Assembly: GCA_002973575.1 (NCBI GenBank)
Contig: PVEQ01000008.1
Coordinates: 62,001 to 126,000 of the forward strand
Source: Sediminibacterium magnilacihabitans
GTDB lineage: Bacteria; Bacteroidota; Bacteroidia; Chitinophagales; Chitinophagaceae
DNA length: 64,000 nucleotides
Reading direction: 5' to 3'
Of the stretch, positions 38,935 to 48,862 are shown one piece after another. Positions within the stretch are counted from its first letter, which is position 1. Every line of letters begins with the position of its first letter. Position numbers and translations under genes: made by a program. Under the pieces are notes generated by a model that was not told the DNA's origin, did not search any database, and worked only from the letters and a program-made list of their open reading frames with translations.

Positions 38935-39942
38935 TTACCATTCTGCTCTTGCTGAGGGGCTCGCTTCCAAACCAGTGAATTGAGATGCCTGGTACTTGTA
39001 ATACGCAGTGATAGCAATCATCGCTGCATTATCGGTGCAGTATTCGAACTTAGGAATGAAGGTTTGCCATTTGTGTTTAACGCCCAGCTCCTGCAAAGCA
39101 GTCCGCAGGCCGCTGTTGGCACTTACACCACCGGCAATGCATACTTGCTTTACGCCGGTTTCCTGCACCGCTTTTTTCACCTTCTTCAATAAAATATTGA
39201 TGATGGTATGTTGCACAGAAGCGCATAGATCATGCAGGTTTTGTTCTATGAAGCCCGGCTCCTGCTTTTGCAAAAAGTACAATACCGATGTTTTGAGTCC
39301 GCTGAAACTGAAATCCAGTTCGGGTATCTGCGGCTCGGCAAATTTGAAACGCAATGGGTCTCCCAACTTAGCGTATTTATCTATCAATGGGCCGCCAGGA
39401 TATGGAAGTCCCAACAGTTTGGCTGTTTTATCGAACGCTTCTCCTGCTGCATCATCGATCGTTTCACCGATCACTTCCAGTTCCAGCGGACTTTTCGCCA
39501 ATACGATCTGTGTATGTCCGCCACTCACCGTAAGACACAAAAAAGGAAAAGACGGCCGGTTCTCATCGATCAGGTTGGCCAGTACATGCGCCTGCATGTG
39601 GTGCACACCAATCAATGGTTTATTCAGCGATAAAGCCAGCGACTTGGCAAATTGGGTACCAACCAGCAGGCTGCCAATCAGGCCAGGCGCCTGGGTAAAA
39701 GCAACAGCATCTATGCTGGTTAAGTCAGGCGCGCCAGGAAAAGCAGTTTGCAAGGCCGAATGCACAACGGGTACGATGTTCTGCATGTGCGCGCGGCTGG
39801 CCAATTCCGGTACTACCCCACCGTATTTTTCGTGTACGGTTTGATTGGCAATATGGTTGGACAATATCTTTCCATCCACACATATTGCGGCAGATGTTTC
39901 ATCGCAGGAAGATTCTATGGCGAGTATGGTAACCGGGCGCAT
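38935..39942 (-). CDS. tsaD: tRNA N6-threonylcarbamoyladenosine synthase subunit TsaD
   Basis: 335 residues. TsaD transfers threonylcarbamoyl to A37 of ANN-decoding tRNAs. IESSCDETSAAI at the start, the metal-site HHMQAHVLAN (HxxxH), SGGHTQIVLA, and CIAGGVSANSGLR are all present. The protein is essential in most bacteria. Confidence 0.98.
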   Translation of the reverse strand: MRPVTILAIESSCDETSAAICVDGKILSNHIANQTVHEKYGGVVPELASRAHMQNIVPVVHSALQTAFPGAPDLTSIDAVAFTQAPGLIGSLLVGTQFAKSLALSLNKPLIGVHHMQAHVLANLIDENRPSFPFLCLTVSGGHTQIVLAKSPLELEVIGETIDDAAGEAFDKTAKLLGLPYPGGPLIDKYAKLGDPLRFKFAEPQIPELDFSFSGLKTSVLYFLQKQEPGFIEQNLHDLCASVQHTIINILLKKVKKAVQETGVKQVCIAGGVSANSGLRTALQELGVKHKWQTFIPKFEYCTDNAAMIAITAYYKYQASQFTGLEASPSARAEW

Positions 39943-40027
39943 GAAAAGTTAAAAGTTAAAACGCAAAAGTAATAAATGCCTGTTCATCCTGTGCATAAAA
40001 CAGGGATCACATTAACTTGCAGGTTAT

Positions 40028-40741
40028 ATGAACCAGCTGCGCATACATTACTTACAGCATGTGCCTTTTGAAGGACCCGGTTATATTGAAACCTGGGCAA
40101 ACAGCCATCATCATACACTTAGCTCCACACATTTGTTTGAAGATTTTCACTTCCCTTCATTGGATGCGTTCGACTGGCTTGTCATTATGGGTGGTCCGAT
40201 GGGTGTTTATGAAGCAGCTAAATTCTCCTGGCTAAAAAAGGAAAAAGAATGGATACTGTCTGCCATTGAAGCAGGCAAAACGGTGATAGGCATTTGCCTG
40301 GGCGCGCAATTGATTGCAGCCGCCCTGGGCGCCAAAGTTTATCCGAACAAACAAAAAGAGATCGGATGGTTCCCTGTTTCATTAACAGCAGCCGCACAAA
40401 CCCATGCGTTGTTCAAAGACTTCCCGCATTCATTTACGGTCTTTCATTGGCATGGCGATACGTTCGACCTGCCCAACCAGGCGCTGCACCTGATGCAAAC
40501 AGGCGCTTGTGCCAACCAGGCATTCATTTATCAAAACAAAGTGATCGGATTGCAATTTCACCTGGAAGCCATGCCCCGCAACCTGCGACACATGATCGAT
40601 CATGGAAGGGAGGAACTCGTACCGGGTGATTTTGTGCAGACCGGCGATGATATCCTTCATAAAGCCGATCAATGCAATTTGACCAATCAATTGTTGGCAA
40701 ATTTGCTGGATAAATTAGTTGCTGCTTTCCCGCTTACTTAG
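40028..40741 (+). CDS. Class-I glutamine amidotransferase-like protein
   Basis: 237 residues similar to GuaA-type amidotransferase domains. The nucleophile elbow is GICLGAQLIAA (Cys near 96), and the His/Glu pair is in GLQFHLEA. There is no synthetase domain fused to it. Stand-alone members act on gamma-glutamyl substrates; the specific one is unknown. Overlaps the convergent permease gene by 8 bp. Confidence 0.9.
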   Translation: MNQLRIHYLQHVPFEGPGYIETWANSHHHTLSSTHLFEDFHFPSLDAFDWLVIMGGPMGVYEAAKFSWLKKEKEWILSAIEAGKTVIGICLGAQLIAAALGAKVYPNKQKEIGWFPVSLTAAAQTHALFKDFPHSFTVFHWHGDTFDLPNQALHLMQTGACANQAFIYQNKVIGLQFHLEAMPRNLRHMIDHGREELVPGDFVQTGDDILHKADQCNLTNQLLANLLDKLVAAFPLT

Positions 40742-41987
40742 TCCGGATGGCCACCACCGCATCCATGCGTGCTGCAATAGATGCCGGGATGATGCCGGAA
40801 ATAATACCCAAAATGATACAAATGCTCAGGGCAAGCGCAATAATATTAGGTGCGATATAAATGGGAAAAGGAAGAATATTGCTCAATACCAACGACAGCA
40901 CCCATACCAGCCCCAAACCAATCAATCCGCCGATGATGCACAAAAAGGCACTCTCTAACAGGAATTCAGTGAGTATGGTACTGCGTTTGGCGCCGATGGC
41001 TTTTTTCAGTCCAATCTGACTGGTCCTTTCCCGAACGGTTACAAACATGATATTGGCCACCCCAAATGCTCCTACGATCAGGCTAAGACCCGCAATAGCC
41101 CATCCACCGGCACTAACCTGGCCGAAGAATCCTTTTACCTGTTCGCTGAACGTAGCCACATCGTTACAAGAGAAATTGTCCTCATCGGCTGGACTCAACT
41201 TCCGTATCTGCCGCATCACCCCTACCAGTTCATCTGCCAACGCTGAAGAAACCACATTATTTTTCCCCTGCACCATGATGAACGGATTGCTGTAATCGGG
41301 ATTATACACGCTGGTAAAATAGCGGTAAGAAACAATAAATGCCTTGTCATAGTCGAACCCGCCAACAAAACTTTGACCCTGTTTTTTGATCACTCCTACC
41401 ACGGTAACCCTTTTGCCGTTATAGGAAATTTCGGCCCCTACTGCTTTTTCAGGGTTATGGAAGAGCTCTTCAGCCACCTGGTACCCTACAACAGTAGTGG
41501 GCGTGCCGCGCAGGAACTCCGCATCGTTGAGGTAACGGCCATAGGCGATATCGATGGTTTGGATATTGGTGAATTCCTCGGTTACACCGTAAATGTTTAC
41601 GCTGTTCAATTGTTCTTCCTGGTACAATACGGTTACATTATTCGAAACGAACATAGAGGCATTGGCCGCCAGCTGACTTTTGACCTTGATGAATTTCATC
41701 TCTTCAATCTTCGGAGGCGGGCGCTTGATGTATTTCCACCAGGGGTAAGTGCCACCCTCCCCGCCGCCATAATTCCACTTGTCTATATAGATGGTATTGC
41801 TGCCAAAAGATTTGATGTCGTTCTGCACCTTGCGTTCCAGGCTGTCTACCGTAGCCAGCACGCCGATGATACAGAAAATACCAATGGTAATCCCGAACAG
41901 CGAAAGAAAGGTACGGAGCTTGTTCACCCGCAATTCCTGCATGGCCATGCGGAAACTATTCCATAAGATGCTTAATAATTTAAACAT
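40734..41987 (-). CDS. MacB-like ABC transporter permease
   Basis: 417 residues with one N-terminal span (FLSLFGITIGIFCIIGVLATVD), a periplasmic MacB-type domain (about 45-270), and three C-terminal spans (AIAGLSLIVGAFGVANIMF). The partner ATPase and membrane fusion protein are not next to it. MacB permeases couple periplasmic movement to export of antibiotics or peptides. The cargo here is unknown. Confidence 0.88.
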   Translation of the reverse strand: MFKLLSILWNSFRMAMQELRVNKLRTFLSLFGITIGIFCIIGVLATVDSLERKVQNDIKSFGSNTIYIDKWNYGGGEGGTYPWWKYIKRPPPKIEEMKFIKVKSQLAANASMFVSNNVTVLYQEEQLNSVNIYGVTEEFTNIQTIDIAYGRYLNDAEFLRGTPTTVVGYQVAEELFHNPEKAVGAEISYNGKRVTVVGVIKKQGQSFVGGFDYDKAFIVSYRYFTSVYNPDYSNPFIMVQGKNNVVSSALADELVGVMRQIRKLSPADEDNFSCNDVATFSEQVKGFFGQVSAGGWAIAGLSLIVGAFGVANIMFVTVRERTSQIGLKKAIGAKRSTILTEFLLESAFLCIIGGLIGLGLVWVLSLVLSNILPFPIYIAPNIIALALSICIILGIISGIIPASIAARMDAVVAIRTK

Positions 41988-42093
41988 ATTCCAAATGTAA
42001 CCCGCTAATATTACTTGCGGAACTATTTTTATGTGGACGGTTTCTGTTTCTGGCTTACTTTTGCACCGATTACTTCAAACACAAACTAGCAGT

Positions 42094-42792
42094 ATGACCT
42101 GGAAACAAGTCTTCACCTCTTCCATCGGAAAGAAACTGGTCATGGGTTTCACCGGTATTTTCCTCATCCTTTTCCTGATTGTTCACGTTGGATTGAATGC
42201 CACCATTTGGGCGAATGACGATGGCGAAATGTTTAACAAAGCGGCCCATTTTATGGGGGCTACCGTGGTTCCGAGGGTGTTGGAAGTAGGACTTTTCCTT
42301 GGCTTCTTTTTGCATATTATTCAGGGATTTATGCTTACTGCCCAGAATAAAAGCAAACGCCCGGTGGGTTATGCGGTAGACTATGGCAATAACGGCAGCA
42401 AATGGTACAGCCGCAGCATGGGCATCCTCGGTACCCTGGTGTTGTTGTTCCTCATCATGCACATTTATCATTTCTGGACGCCCAGCCGTTTGGGAGGTTG
42501 GTTTCAAATTCACGAACTCACCACCGTTACCTATAATGGCCAGGAATACCACAATCTTTTTAACGAAATGAAGATGGTGTTCACCAACCCGCTGATCGTG
42601 GTATTGTATATACTCGGTTGTTTGTCCCTGGCCTATCACCTGGCACATGGTTTCCAGAGCGCCTTCAGAACCCTGGGTGTACACAACAAAAGATACAACA
42701 ACATGCTCACCGGCATCGGTTATGGTTTCTCCATCATCGTGCCCCTGGCTTTTGCCATGATGCCTGTTAGTTTTTATTTCAACTGGATCTGA
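42094..42792 (+). CDS. sdhC: Succinate dehydrogenase / fumarate reductase cytochrome b subunit
   Basis: About 232 residues from ATG 42094, rejecting the upstream ATG at 42031, which adds 21 non-conserved residues. Five predicted spans with several His (HVGLNATIW; GLFLHIIQGFML-like LGFFLHIIQGF; LFLIMHIYHFW; LAYHLAHGFQS) that could bind two hemes, as in class B-type complexes. Together with sdhA and sdhB it makes complex II. The region upstream contains the likely operon promoter. Confidence 0.93.
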   Translation: MTWKQVFTSSIGKKLVMGFTGIFLILFLIVHVGLNATIWANDDGEMFNKAAHFMGATVVPRVLEVGLFLGFFLHIIQGFMLTAQNKSKRPVGYAVDYGNNGSKWYSRSMGILGTLVLLFLIMHIYHFWTPSRLGGWFQIHELTTVTYNGQEYHNLFNEMKMVFTNPLIVVLYILGCLSLAYHLAHGFQSAFRTLGVHNKRYNNMLTGIGYGFSIIVPLAFAMMPVSFYFNWI

Positions 42793-42860
42793 TGACGGGC
42801 CAAGACCTGTGAGCCCTTCACATATAGACAGCAACTGATTAAACCAATAAACTCTCTCGT

Positions 42861-44834
42861 ATGTTTGATGCGAAAATTCCGGCCGGCGCTTTAGATGAAA
42901 AATGGAGCGATTACAAAGGCCATTGTAAATTGGTGAACCCTGCCAACAAACGCAAGTTGGAAATCATTGTTATTGGTACCGGGCTGGCCGGCGCATCTGC
43001 CGCCGCATCGCTCGGTGAAATGGGTTATAAAGTAAAAGCATTCTGCTTCCAGGATTCTCCCCGCCGTGCGCACTCTATTGCGGCACAGGGAGGTATCAAT
43101 GCAGCCAAGAACTACCAGAATGACGGAGACAGTGTGTTCCGTCTTTTTTATGATACGATCAAGGGTGGCGACTACCGCTCCCGCGAAGCCAATGTACACC
43201 GCCTCGCCGAAGTGAGCGCCAATATCATTGACCAGTGTGTGGCACAGGGCGTACCCTTTGCACGCGAATATGGCGGATTGCTGAGCAACCGTTCATTTGG
43301 TGGTACACAGGTACAGCGTACTTTTTACGCAGCCGGACAAACAGGCCAGCAATTGCTGATCGGCGCTTACCAAGCGCTCGAAAGACAAGTGGCGCTGGGT
43401 ACGGTGAAAATGTACAGTCGCCATGAAATGCTGGAGATCGTGAAGATCGACGGCAAAGCACGTGGCATCATTGCCCGCGACCTGGTAACCGGTAAACTGG
43501 AAAGGCATTTCGGTCACGCCGTATTGCTTTGCTCAGGTGGTTATGGTAACGTTTTCTATTTATCAACCAATGCCATGGGCAGCAACGTAACTGCCGCATG
43601 GAAAGCACATAAACAAGGAGCTCTTTTCGGCAACCCTTGCTTCACACAAATACACCCTACCTGTATACCAGTGAGCGGCGACCACCAGTCGAAACTGACC
43701 CTCATGTCAGAATCGCTGCGTAACGATGGCCGTATATGGGTGCCCAAAGAAAAAGGCGATAACCGCAAACCCAGCGATATCCCCGAAGACCAAAGAGATT
43801 ATTACCTGGAGAGAAGATACCCTGCTTTTGGTAACCTGGTTCCACGCGACGTGGCATCGAGGGCTGCCAAAGAAAGATGTGATGAAGGATACGGTGTAGG
43901 TTCTTCCAAACAAGCCGTGTACCTCGATTTCGCTTCAGCTATTGAACGCTATGGCCGTACCGAAGCCAACAAACATGGCGATGACCATGCCAGCCTGGAG
44001 CACATCATTGCATTGGGTAAAGAAGTAGTGAAAGAAAAATACGGTAACCTTTTCGACATGTACGAAAAGATCACCGGTGAAAACCCTTATGAAGTGCCGA
44101 TGCGTATTTACCCTGCGGTACACTATACCATGGGTGGATTATGGGTTGACTATGAACTGCAGACTTCCGTTCCCGGCTTGTATGCTTTAGGAGAAGCCAA
44201 CTTCAGCGACCACGGCGCCAACCGCCTGGGAGCATCAGCGCTGATGCAGGGCCTGGCAGATGGCTATTTCGTCATTCCTTATACCATTGGTAACTACCTG
44301 GCCGAAGAGATATACAGCAAAGCGGTGGGTACCGATCACCCTGCATTCGTGGAAGCAGAGAAAACTGTATCGGATCGCATTCACCAGTTGATGAACATCA
44401 AAGGAAAGCAATCTGTTGAAAGCTTCCACAAGCGCCTGGGTAAGATCATGTGGGAGAAATGCGGTATGGCGCGCAACAGCCAGGGACTCACAGAAGCCAT
44501 CAGCGAAATACAGACGTTGAAGAAAGAATTCTGGAGCGACCTGCGCATCCCTGGTGATATTAATGAAATGAACCCCGAGCTGGACAAAGCCAACCGTGTA
44601 GCGGATTTCATTGAGTTGGGCGAACTGATGTGTAAAGATGCTTTGCTACGGAATGAAAGCTGCGGCGGCCATTTCCGTGAAGAGTACCAGACACCCGATG
44701 GAGAAGCCCTGCGCGATGATGCCAACTACATGTATGTAGCGGCATGGGAATACAAGGGCGATCATAACTGGGACCTCCACAAAGAGCCGCTCCATTATGA
44801 AGTGATTAAACCTACTCAACGTAACTATAAATAA
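42861..44834 (+). CDS. sdhA: Succinate dehydrogenase / fumarate reductase flavoprotein subunit
   Basis: 657 residues. FAD-binding [20 protein letters not shown], the covalent flavin site near [16 protein letters not shown], and the substrate-site [17 protein letters not shown]. It oxidises succinate to fumarate on the cytoplasmic face. sdhB would normally follow at once but is displaced by 435 bp. Confidence 0.98.
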   Translation: MFDAKIPAGALDEKWSDYKGHCKLVNPANKRKLEIIVIGTGLAGASAAASLGEMGYKVKAFCFQDSPRRAHSIAAQGGINAAKNYQNDGDSVFRLFYDTIKGGDYRSREANVHRLAEVSANIIDQCVAQGVPFAREYGGLLSNRSFGGTQVQRTFYAAGQTGQQLLIGAYQALERQVALGTVKMYSRHEMLEIVKIDGKARGIIARDLVTGKLERHFGHAVLLCSGGYGNVFYLSTNAMGSNVTAAWKAHKQGALFGNPCFTQIHPTCIPVSGDHQSKLTLMSESLRNDGRIWVPKEKGDNRKPSDIPEDQRDYYLERRYPAFGNLVPRDVASRAAKERCDEGYGVGSSKQAVYLDFASAIERYGRTEANKHGDDHASLEHIIALGKEVVKEKYGNLFDMYEKITGENPYEVPMRIYPAVHYTMGGLWVDYELQTSVPGLYALGEANFSDHGANRLGASALMQGLADGYFVIPYTIGNYLAEEIYSKAVGTDHPAFVEAEKTVSDRIHQLMNIKGKQSVESFHKRLGKIMWEKCGMARNSQGLTEAISEIQTLKKEFWSDLRIPGDINEMNPELDKANRVADFIELGELMCKDALLRNESCGGHFREEYQTPDGEALRDDANYMYVAAWEYKGDHNWDLHKEPLHYEVIKPTQRNYK

Positions 44835-45265
44835 TTCGGCAATTTGGCAATCAGGTAATTCGACAATGTAAGGAAGAATGCAGAATCAGGCTGAAAATAT
44901 CATTCTTAAAAAGACCATTGAGTTTTCACTCAATGTGATTGAGTATGTTGAATTGCTGGAAGAAAAGAAGAAATACGTTATTGCCAAACAATTATTAAGA
45001 TCTGCTACTTCCATTGGTGCATCAGTACATGAAGCGCAGAACGCAGAGAGTAAAGCAGATTTTATACATAAATTTAAAATTGCAGCCAAAGAAGCTGAGG
45101 AAACCCAATACTGGTTGACGCTTTGTCAGGAAGCTAAAACTTACCCCAGCTGTGACGATTTAATGTATCTGTTGCATGAAATAGATAAAATAATTACAAA
45201 AATTATTTCTACAAGCAAAACAAAAGAATTGTCGAATTAACTAATTATCGAATTGTCAAATTGAA
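44833..45265. mobile_element. Small inverted-repeat-bounded insertion in the sdhA-sdhB interval
   Basis: The left end (44833-44867) reads AATTCGGCAATTTGGCAATC and ends TAATTCGACAAT; the right end (45226-45263) read backward gives AATTTGACAATTCGATAATT and ends TTAATTCGACAAT. The two are imperfect reverse complements made of iterated AATTYGRCAAT units. Between them lies a single gene with lower GC than sdhA or sdhB by eye. The element carries no transposase, so if mobile it must be moved in trans. Confidence 0.55.
44878..45240 (+). CDS. Four-helix-bundle protein (23S rRNA intervening-sequence protein family)
   Basis: 120 residues, almost all helical: the family pattern [14 protein letters not shown], then [14 protein letters not shown] (typical RSxxSIgANixEg region), and [11 protein letters not shown]. 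These proteins are encoded in 23S rRNA intervening sequences in some bacteria and, in Bacteroidota, as many scattered singletons of unknown role. The last residues (KELSN) are encoded inside the right inverted repeat. Between two subunits of one enzyme, the gene is out of place. Confidence 0.9.
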   Translation: MQNQAENIILKKTIEFSLNVIEYVELLEEKKKYVIAKQLLRSATSIGASVHEAQNAESKADFIHKFKIAAKEAEETQYWLTLCQEAKTYPSCDDLMYLLHEIDKIITKIISTSKTKELSN

Positions 45266-45269
45266 TCAC

Positions 45270-46034
45270 ATGGAACATTATAGTATGAATCTGAACCTGA
45301 AGGTTTGGAGACAAAAGAACAACAGCGAGAAAGGCGGTTTTAAGATGTACCGGGTGGAAAACATTTCTTCTGAAATGAGCTTCCTGGAAATGTTCGACGT
45401 GCTGAACGAGCAACTGGTTCATGGCGGCGAAGAGCCTATTGCATTCGACCATGACTGCCGCGAAGGTATTTGTGGTACCTGTTCTATGTATATCAATGGT
45501 AAGCCGCACGGTCCCTGGCAGGCCAATACTACCTGTCAGCTGCACATGCGCGCTTTCAAAGACGGCGATACCATTGTAGTGGAGCCCTGGCGTGCAGGCG
45601 CTTTCCCTGTGATCAAAGATTTGATGGTAGACCGCAGCGCTTTCGACCGCATCATACAAGCTGGTGGTTATATCAGTGTGAATACCGGTAATGCCGTAGA
45701 TGGCAATGCCATTCCTATTGCCAAAGACAAAGCCGATGCTTCTTTTGCAGCAGCTATGTGTATTGGTTGCGGAGCTTGTGTGGCCGCTTGTAAAAACAGT
45801 TCGGCCATGTTGTTCCTCAGCGCTAAGGTATCGCACCTGGCATTGCTGCCACAGGGAGAACCGGAGCGCAAGAGCCGTGTACTGGATATGGTGGCGCAGA
45901 TGGATAAAGAAGGATTCGGCGCTTGTACCAACACCGGCGCTTGTGAAGCGACTTGTCCGAAAGAGATTTCGCTTAGCAATATCGCCCGCCTCAACCAGGA
46001 ATACCTGGTGGCAAGTCTCACTGCAAACAAATAA
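45270..46034 (+). CDS. sdhB: Succinate dehydrogenase / fumarate reductase iron-sulfur subunit
   Basis: About 254 residues from ATG 45270; an in-frame TTG at 45261 and ATG at 45285 are alternatives. Plant-ferredoxin-like 2Fe-2S site [10 protein letters not shown] plus a later Cys (NTTC); then [12 protein letters not shown] and [15 protein letters not shown] for the 4Fe-4S and 3Fe-4S clusters. It passes electrons from SdhA to the quinone site. The 4HB element lies just upstream, so its ribosome-binding region was changed by the insertion. Confidence 0.97.
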   Translation: MEHYSMNLNLKVWRQKNNSEKGGFKMYRVENISSEMSFLEMFDVLNEQLVHGGEEPIAFDHDCREGICGTCSMYINGKPHGPWQANTTCQLHMRAFKDGDTIVVEPWRAGAFPVIKDLMVDRSAFDRIIQAGGYISVNTGNAVDGNAIPIAKDKADASFAAAMCIGCGACVAACKNSSAMLFLSAKVSHLALLPQGEPERKSRVLDMVAQMDKEGFGACTNTGACEATCPKEISLSNIARLNQEYLVASLTANK

Positions 46035-46053
46035 ATACACTTTGCACTACCAT

Positions 46054-46096
46054 AAAAATAAAAAGCCGCATAATTCTTATGCGGCTTTTTATTTTT
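46054..46096. terminator. Strong bidirectional-looking terminator after sdhB
   Basis: A perfect 20-bp stem: AAAAATAAAAAGCCGCATAA (46054-46073) and its complement (46077-46096) with a three-base loop, followed by T-rich sequence. It ends the sdh operon. Confidence 0.92.
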
Positions 46097-46115
46097 GACC
46101 ATCACTGATCTGATT

Positions 46116-46841
46116 ATGGCCAATACTTATTTCGGTTTCAAGGAATTTATGGTTTACCAGGAGCACTGTGCTATGAAAGTATGCACCGATGCGTGTTTAT
46201 TCGGTGCCTGGCTGGCCGATAAAGTACAAACAGGCGCTCTTGGCGAAATCAAGAGCGCGCTGGACATTGGCCTCGGAACAGGTGTATTGAGTCTGATGCT
46301 GGCGCAGAAATGTGACGCCGTTATTGACGGGGTGGAGATAGACGAACTTACCATCCGGCAAGCGCTGAGTAATTTCCGTACCAGTCCCTGGGAAAAAAGA
46401 CTGAATGTTTTTCATCAAACCATACAACGGTTCATGCCGGCACAATCGTATAACCTGGTATTTTCCAATCCTCCTTTCTTTGAACAACACCTGAAAAGCA
46501 GCGACAGTAAAAGAAACCTTGCTTTACACAGCGAAGAACTGAAGCTGGATGAATTGGTTACCTCTGCAGACCGCTTATTGAAACCTACCGGGCACTTTGC
46601 CGTATTGCTTTCTTATGCAAAAACAGCAGCATTCATTCGCATGGCGGGCGATCATGGATTATTCCTGCACGATGCCGTGACCGTTAAACAAACGCCTGCA
46701 CACCAGCCTTTCAGGTCCATGCTGCTTTTTGGTAAAACGCAGGTCAGCGCCCCCGGCTCAACTACCATAACCATTAAAGAGGGGGATGAATACACAGCGC
46801 CATTCGCCACGCTGCTGGAAGATTATTACATTAATCTCTGA
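46116..46841 (+). CDS. tRNA1(Val) A37 N6-methyltransferase-like protein
   Basis: 241 residues from ATG 46116 (the in-frame TTG at 46095 lies in the terminator). SAM-binding LDIGLGTGVLSLMLAQ and the adenine-methylase NPPFFE motif match the TrmN6/YfiC family, which methylates A37 of tRNA-Val. The substrate is inferred from family. Convergent with the oxidoreductase gene. Confidence 0.88.
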   Translation: MANTYFGFKEFMVYQEHCAMKVCTDACLFGAWLADKVQTGALGEIKSALDIGLGTGVLSLMLAQKCDAVIDGVEIDELTIRQALSNFRTSPWEKRLNVFHQTIQRFMPAQSYNLVFSNPPFFEQHLKSSDSKRNLALHSEELKLDELVTSADRLLKPTGHFAVLLSYAKTAAFIRMAGDHGLFLHDAVTVKQTPAHQPFRSMLLFGKTQVSAPGSTTITIKEGDEYTAPFATLLEDYYINL

Positions 46842-48041
46842 TCAGTGGGCAGCATAATCGCTCAGGTACATAAAGCCTGATGTCAATTGTCCCTTTTGCA
46901 AGATGGTGGCCTTTTCAATAAGCGCGCTCCCACCCTTTCTCACATCATCGAGCACATATTTAATTAACTGTTCGCCAAAAAATTTGCTGGCATCGCGGGG
47001 TAATTCGTTGGGAAGGTTACCTACTGCCATCACATCTACACTTCCCAGGAGGTAAGGCACAGTTTTGGCGCCTGTACGCTTGTCTACACCGTATACGGGC
47101 GATTCAATGGTGGCGTCGCCCAAGTTGCAGGGTACACTCCCATTTTTATCGTCAGTGATATCAGCGATTGTTTGCAAGCGGAAATCGGGCCGTTGCAGGT
47201 CTTCCATGGAAAAAAGGCGTGGTATCTGCTGGTCCCAGTAAATACCATTCATCAAAATATCGGTATGCGCCAGGTATTGATTAAATACGCACTCGTAGGA
47301 ATCGGGGTGGGTATGGAATTCAGTTCTGTCATAAGTGCCATTTTGCCGGTTGTGGTAAAGATCGGTGCCTTTGAGGTGAACATATACCGGATAATCGAAT
47401 TCCTGGCGCAGGTATTCGGCAGGTTCAGCTTCCTGTACATCGAGCAGGTTCATGATTTCCAGGATACCATGCGCCACGCGGCCTGTTCCGGTTACGGCAA
47501 TTTTAATATTTGGCAGTTTCATACCGAAATAGGTATGGATGAGTTCGCGGTAGTCATGCACTTCCCTTACCCTGCCCAATTGGTACGCGCCGGTACGGTT
47601 GCCGTAGGCCATAATGCCGTTGTGCGCGCCCACGATGCCGGCAAAAAAGCCGAAGCCAATGATGCGCTGACCGTCTTTGTGTTCCAGGCATTCGTAATCG
47701 ATGAGGGTAATGTGCCGGTCAACCATGGCATGCATCAGCGGCTGGTTATAGGCTTGTTTTTTCTTCGTATGGGAGAAGAAAAAGTAGGTTTTATTGTCGA
47801 TCAGCATGTTCACCGGCACTTCCTTGATGCCGAATAAAACATCGCAGGCCGAGAGGTCTTCCGTTACTTCGATGCCCGCCTGCCGGTACTCTTCATCGCT
47901 GAAACAGCGGTGGGGCGAAGATTGTACCAATATGGACAGGCCGGAAAAATGTTTCACCAGCCATTTGCACTGGCCCGGCGTAAGCGCCACCCGGTTATCC
48001 GAAGGAACTTTTCCCTCTCTAATAAGTCCGATGACAAGCAT
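46842..48041 (-). CDS. Saccharopine dehydrogenase-like / alanine dehydrogenase-fold NAD(P) oxidoreductase
   Basis: 399 residues. The N-terminal AlaDh/PNT-like domain (IGLIREGKVPSDNRVALTP, ACDVLFGIKEVP) and central KIAVTGTGRVAHGILEI nucleotide-binding loop match lysine-forming saccharopine dehydrogenases. Such proteins act in lysine metabolism or as related amine oxidoreductases; the substrate is not proven. The stop is 1 bp after the trmN-like stop, tail to tail. Confidence 0.8.
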   Translation of the reverse strand: MLVIGLIREGKVPSDNRVALTPGQCKWLVKHFSGLSILVQSSPHRCFSDEEYRQAGIEVTEDLSACDVLFGIKEVPVNMLIDNKTYFFFSHTKKKQAYNQPLMHAMVDRHITLIDYECLEHKDGQRIIGFGFFAGIVGAHNGIMAYGNRTGAYQLGRVREVHDYRELIHTYFGMKLPNIKIAVTGTGRVAHGILEIMNLLDVQEAEPAEYLRQEFDYPVYVHLKGTDLYHNRQNGTYDRTEFHTHPDSYECVFNQYLAHTDILMNGIYWDQQIPRLFSMEDLQRPDFRLQTIADITDDKNGSVPCNLGDATIESPVYGVDKRTGAKTVPYLLGSVDVMAVGNLPNELPRDASKFFGEQLIKYVLDDVRKGGSALIEKATILQKGQLTSGFMYLSDYAAH

Positions 48042-48071
48042 TGGTTTACATTTGCAGGCAAGATAAGAGAT

Positions 48072-48575
48072 ATGAATTATTTCGAGTTATTTGATATCCC
48101 GGTGGCTTTGCAGGTGCCTTCAGCAGGACTCAGTGACAAATACTTTGCCCTGCAGAAAAAATACCATCCCGACCGCTTTGCGCAGGCGCCGGAAGCCGAT
48201 CAATTGGAGGCCCTGGAACTGTCTTCCCAGGTAAACAAGGGCTTCAGGATATTGAAGAACCCGGAAGAAACCATACGTTATGTGTTACAGTTGAAAGGTT
48301 TATTGCAGGAGGAGGAGAAATACGAGCTATCGCCCGCTTTTCTCATGGAAATGATGGAGTTGAATGAGCTGGTTATGGAAGCCGATGGAGATGCCGGTGC
48401 GCTACAATCCGTAACCAGTGCAATTGATCAGTTAAAAAAAGATATCTATGAACCTGTTAAAAAAATTATGGCAAATTATCAGGAGGGTGTTACTTCCGAA
48501 GAAGAGTTGTTGCAAGTGAAGGAATACTATTTTAAAAAAAAGTACCTGGACAGGTTAACATCATCCCGGGCATAA
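48072..48575 (+). CDS. hscB: Fe-S cluster assembly co-chaperone HscB
   Basis: 167 residues from ATG 48072; the longer frame from 47910 overlaps the divergent gene. A J domain with KKYHPDRFAQAP (HPD) and a C-terminal helical HscB domain (EFLMEMMELNELV-like FLMEMMELNELVME). HscB stimulates HscA in transfer of Fe-S clusters from IscU. No other isc genes in view. Confidence 0.93.
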   Translation: MNYFELFDIPVALQVPSAGLSDKYFALQKKYHPDRFAQAPEADQLEALELSSQVNKGFRILKNPEETIRYVLQLKGLLQEEEKYELSPAFLMEMMELNELVMEADGDAGALQSVTSAIDQLKKDIYEPVKKIMANYQEGVTSEEELLQVKEYYFKKKYLDRLTSSRA

Positions 48576-48581
48576 CTTACA

Positions 48582-48609
48582 CGTCATCCCGAGCGCAGCC
48601 GAGGGATCT
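48582..48609. repeat. Dispersed palindromic repeat, copy 5 (half copy)
   Basis: Only the CGTCATCCCGAGCGCAGCCG arm and GAGGGATCT remain; the other half is lost. It lies between hscB and tRNA-Leu. Confidence 0.85.
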
Positions 48610-48664
48610 TTCAAAAGATTTTGCTCATACCAATTCCTTACGTAATATTGCACCCCATTCCCAA

Positions 48665-48748
48665 GCCCAGATGGCGGAACTGGTAGACGCGCTAGACTCA
48701 AAATCTGGTTATCGCAAGGTAGTGCAGGTTCGATTCCTGTTCTGGGCA
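48665..48748 (+). tRNA. tRNA-Leu (anticodon CAA)
   Basis: Acceptor arms GCCCAGA (48665-48671) and TCTGGGC (48741-48747) pair, with A as discriminator. The anticodon stem CTAGA/TCTGG encloses loop CTCAAAA, giving CAA and codon UUG. A long variable arm (TTATCGCAAGGTAGT) and GGTTCGATTCC T-loop confirm a class II leucine tRNA. No CCA is encoded. It is the integration site of the element to the right. Confidence 0.97.
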
Positions 48749-48763
48749 CTCAAACAAAATATG

Positions 48764-48798
48764 AAAAGGTTGTAAATCACTGATTTGCAGCCTTTTTT
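48764..48798 (+). terminator. Terminator hairpin after tRNA-Leu
   Basis: GGTTGTAAATCA (48768-48779) pairs with TGATTTGCAGCC (48781-48792) using two G:T pairs, followed by TTTTTTGTTTTT. It could be part of the element end rather than the original tRNA terminator. Confidence 0.7.
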
Positions 48799-48862
48799 GT
48801 TTTTAAGGTCTGTCGATTTCTACCTCATTTTACCGCATTCTCCCACTATTGTTGACAGAAAA

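Noticed and set aside
44833..45265. A full insertion sequence in the sdh operon
   Set aside because: No transposase is encoded; only inverted repeats and a four-helix-bundle gene are present, so it is reported as a possible non-autonomous element.
47172..47837. 221-residue plus-strand ORF
   Set aside because: It lies antisense to the oxidoreductase gene at 46842-48041 and has no recognisable domain.
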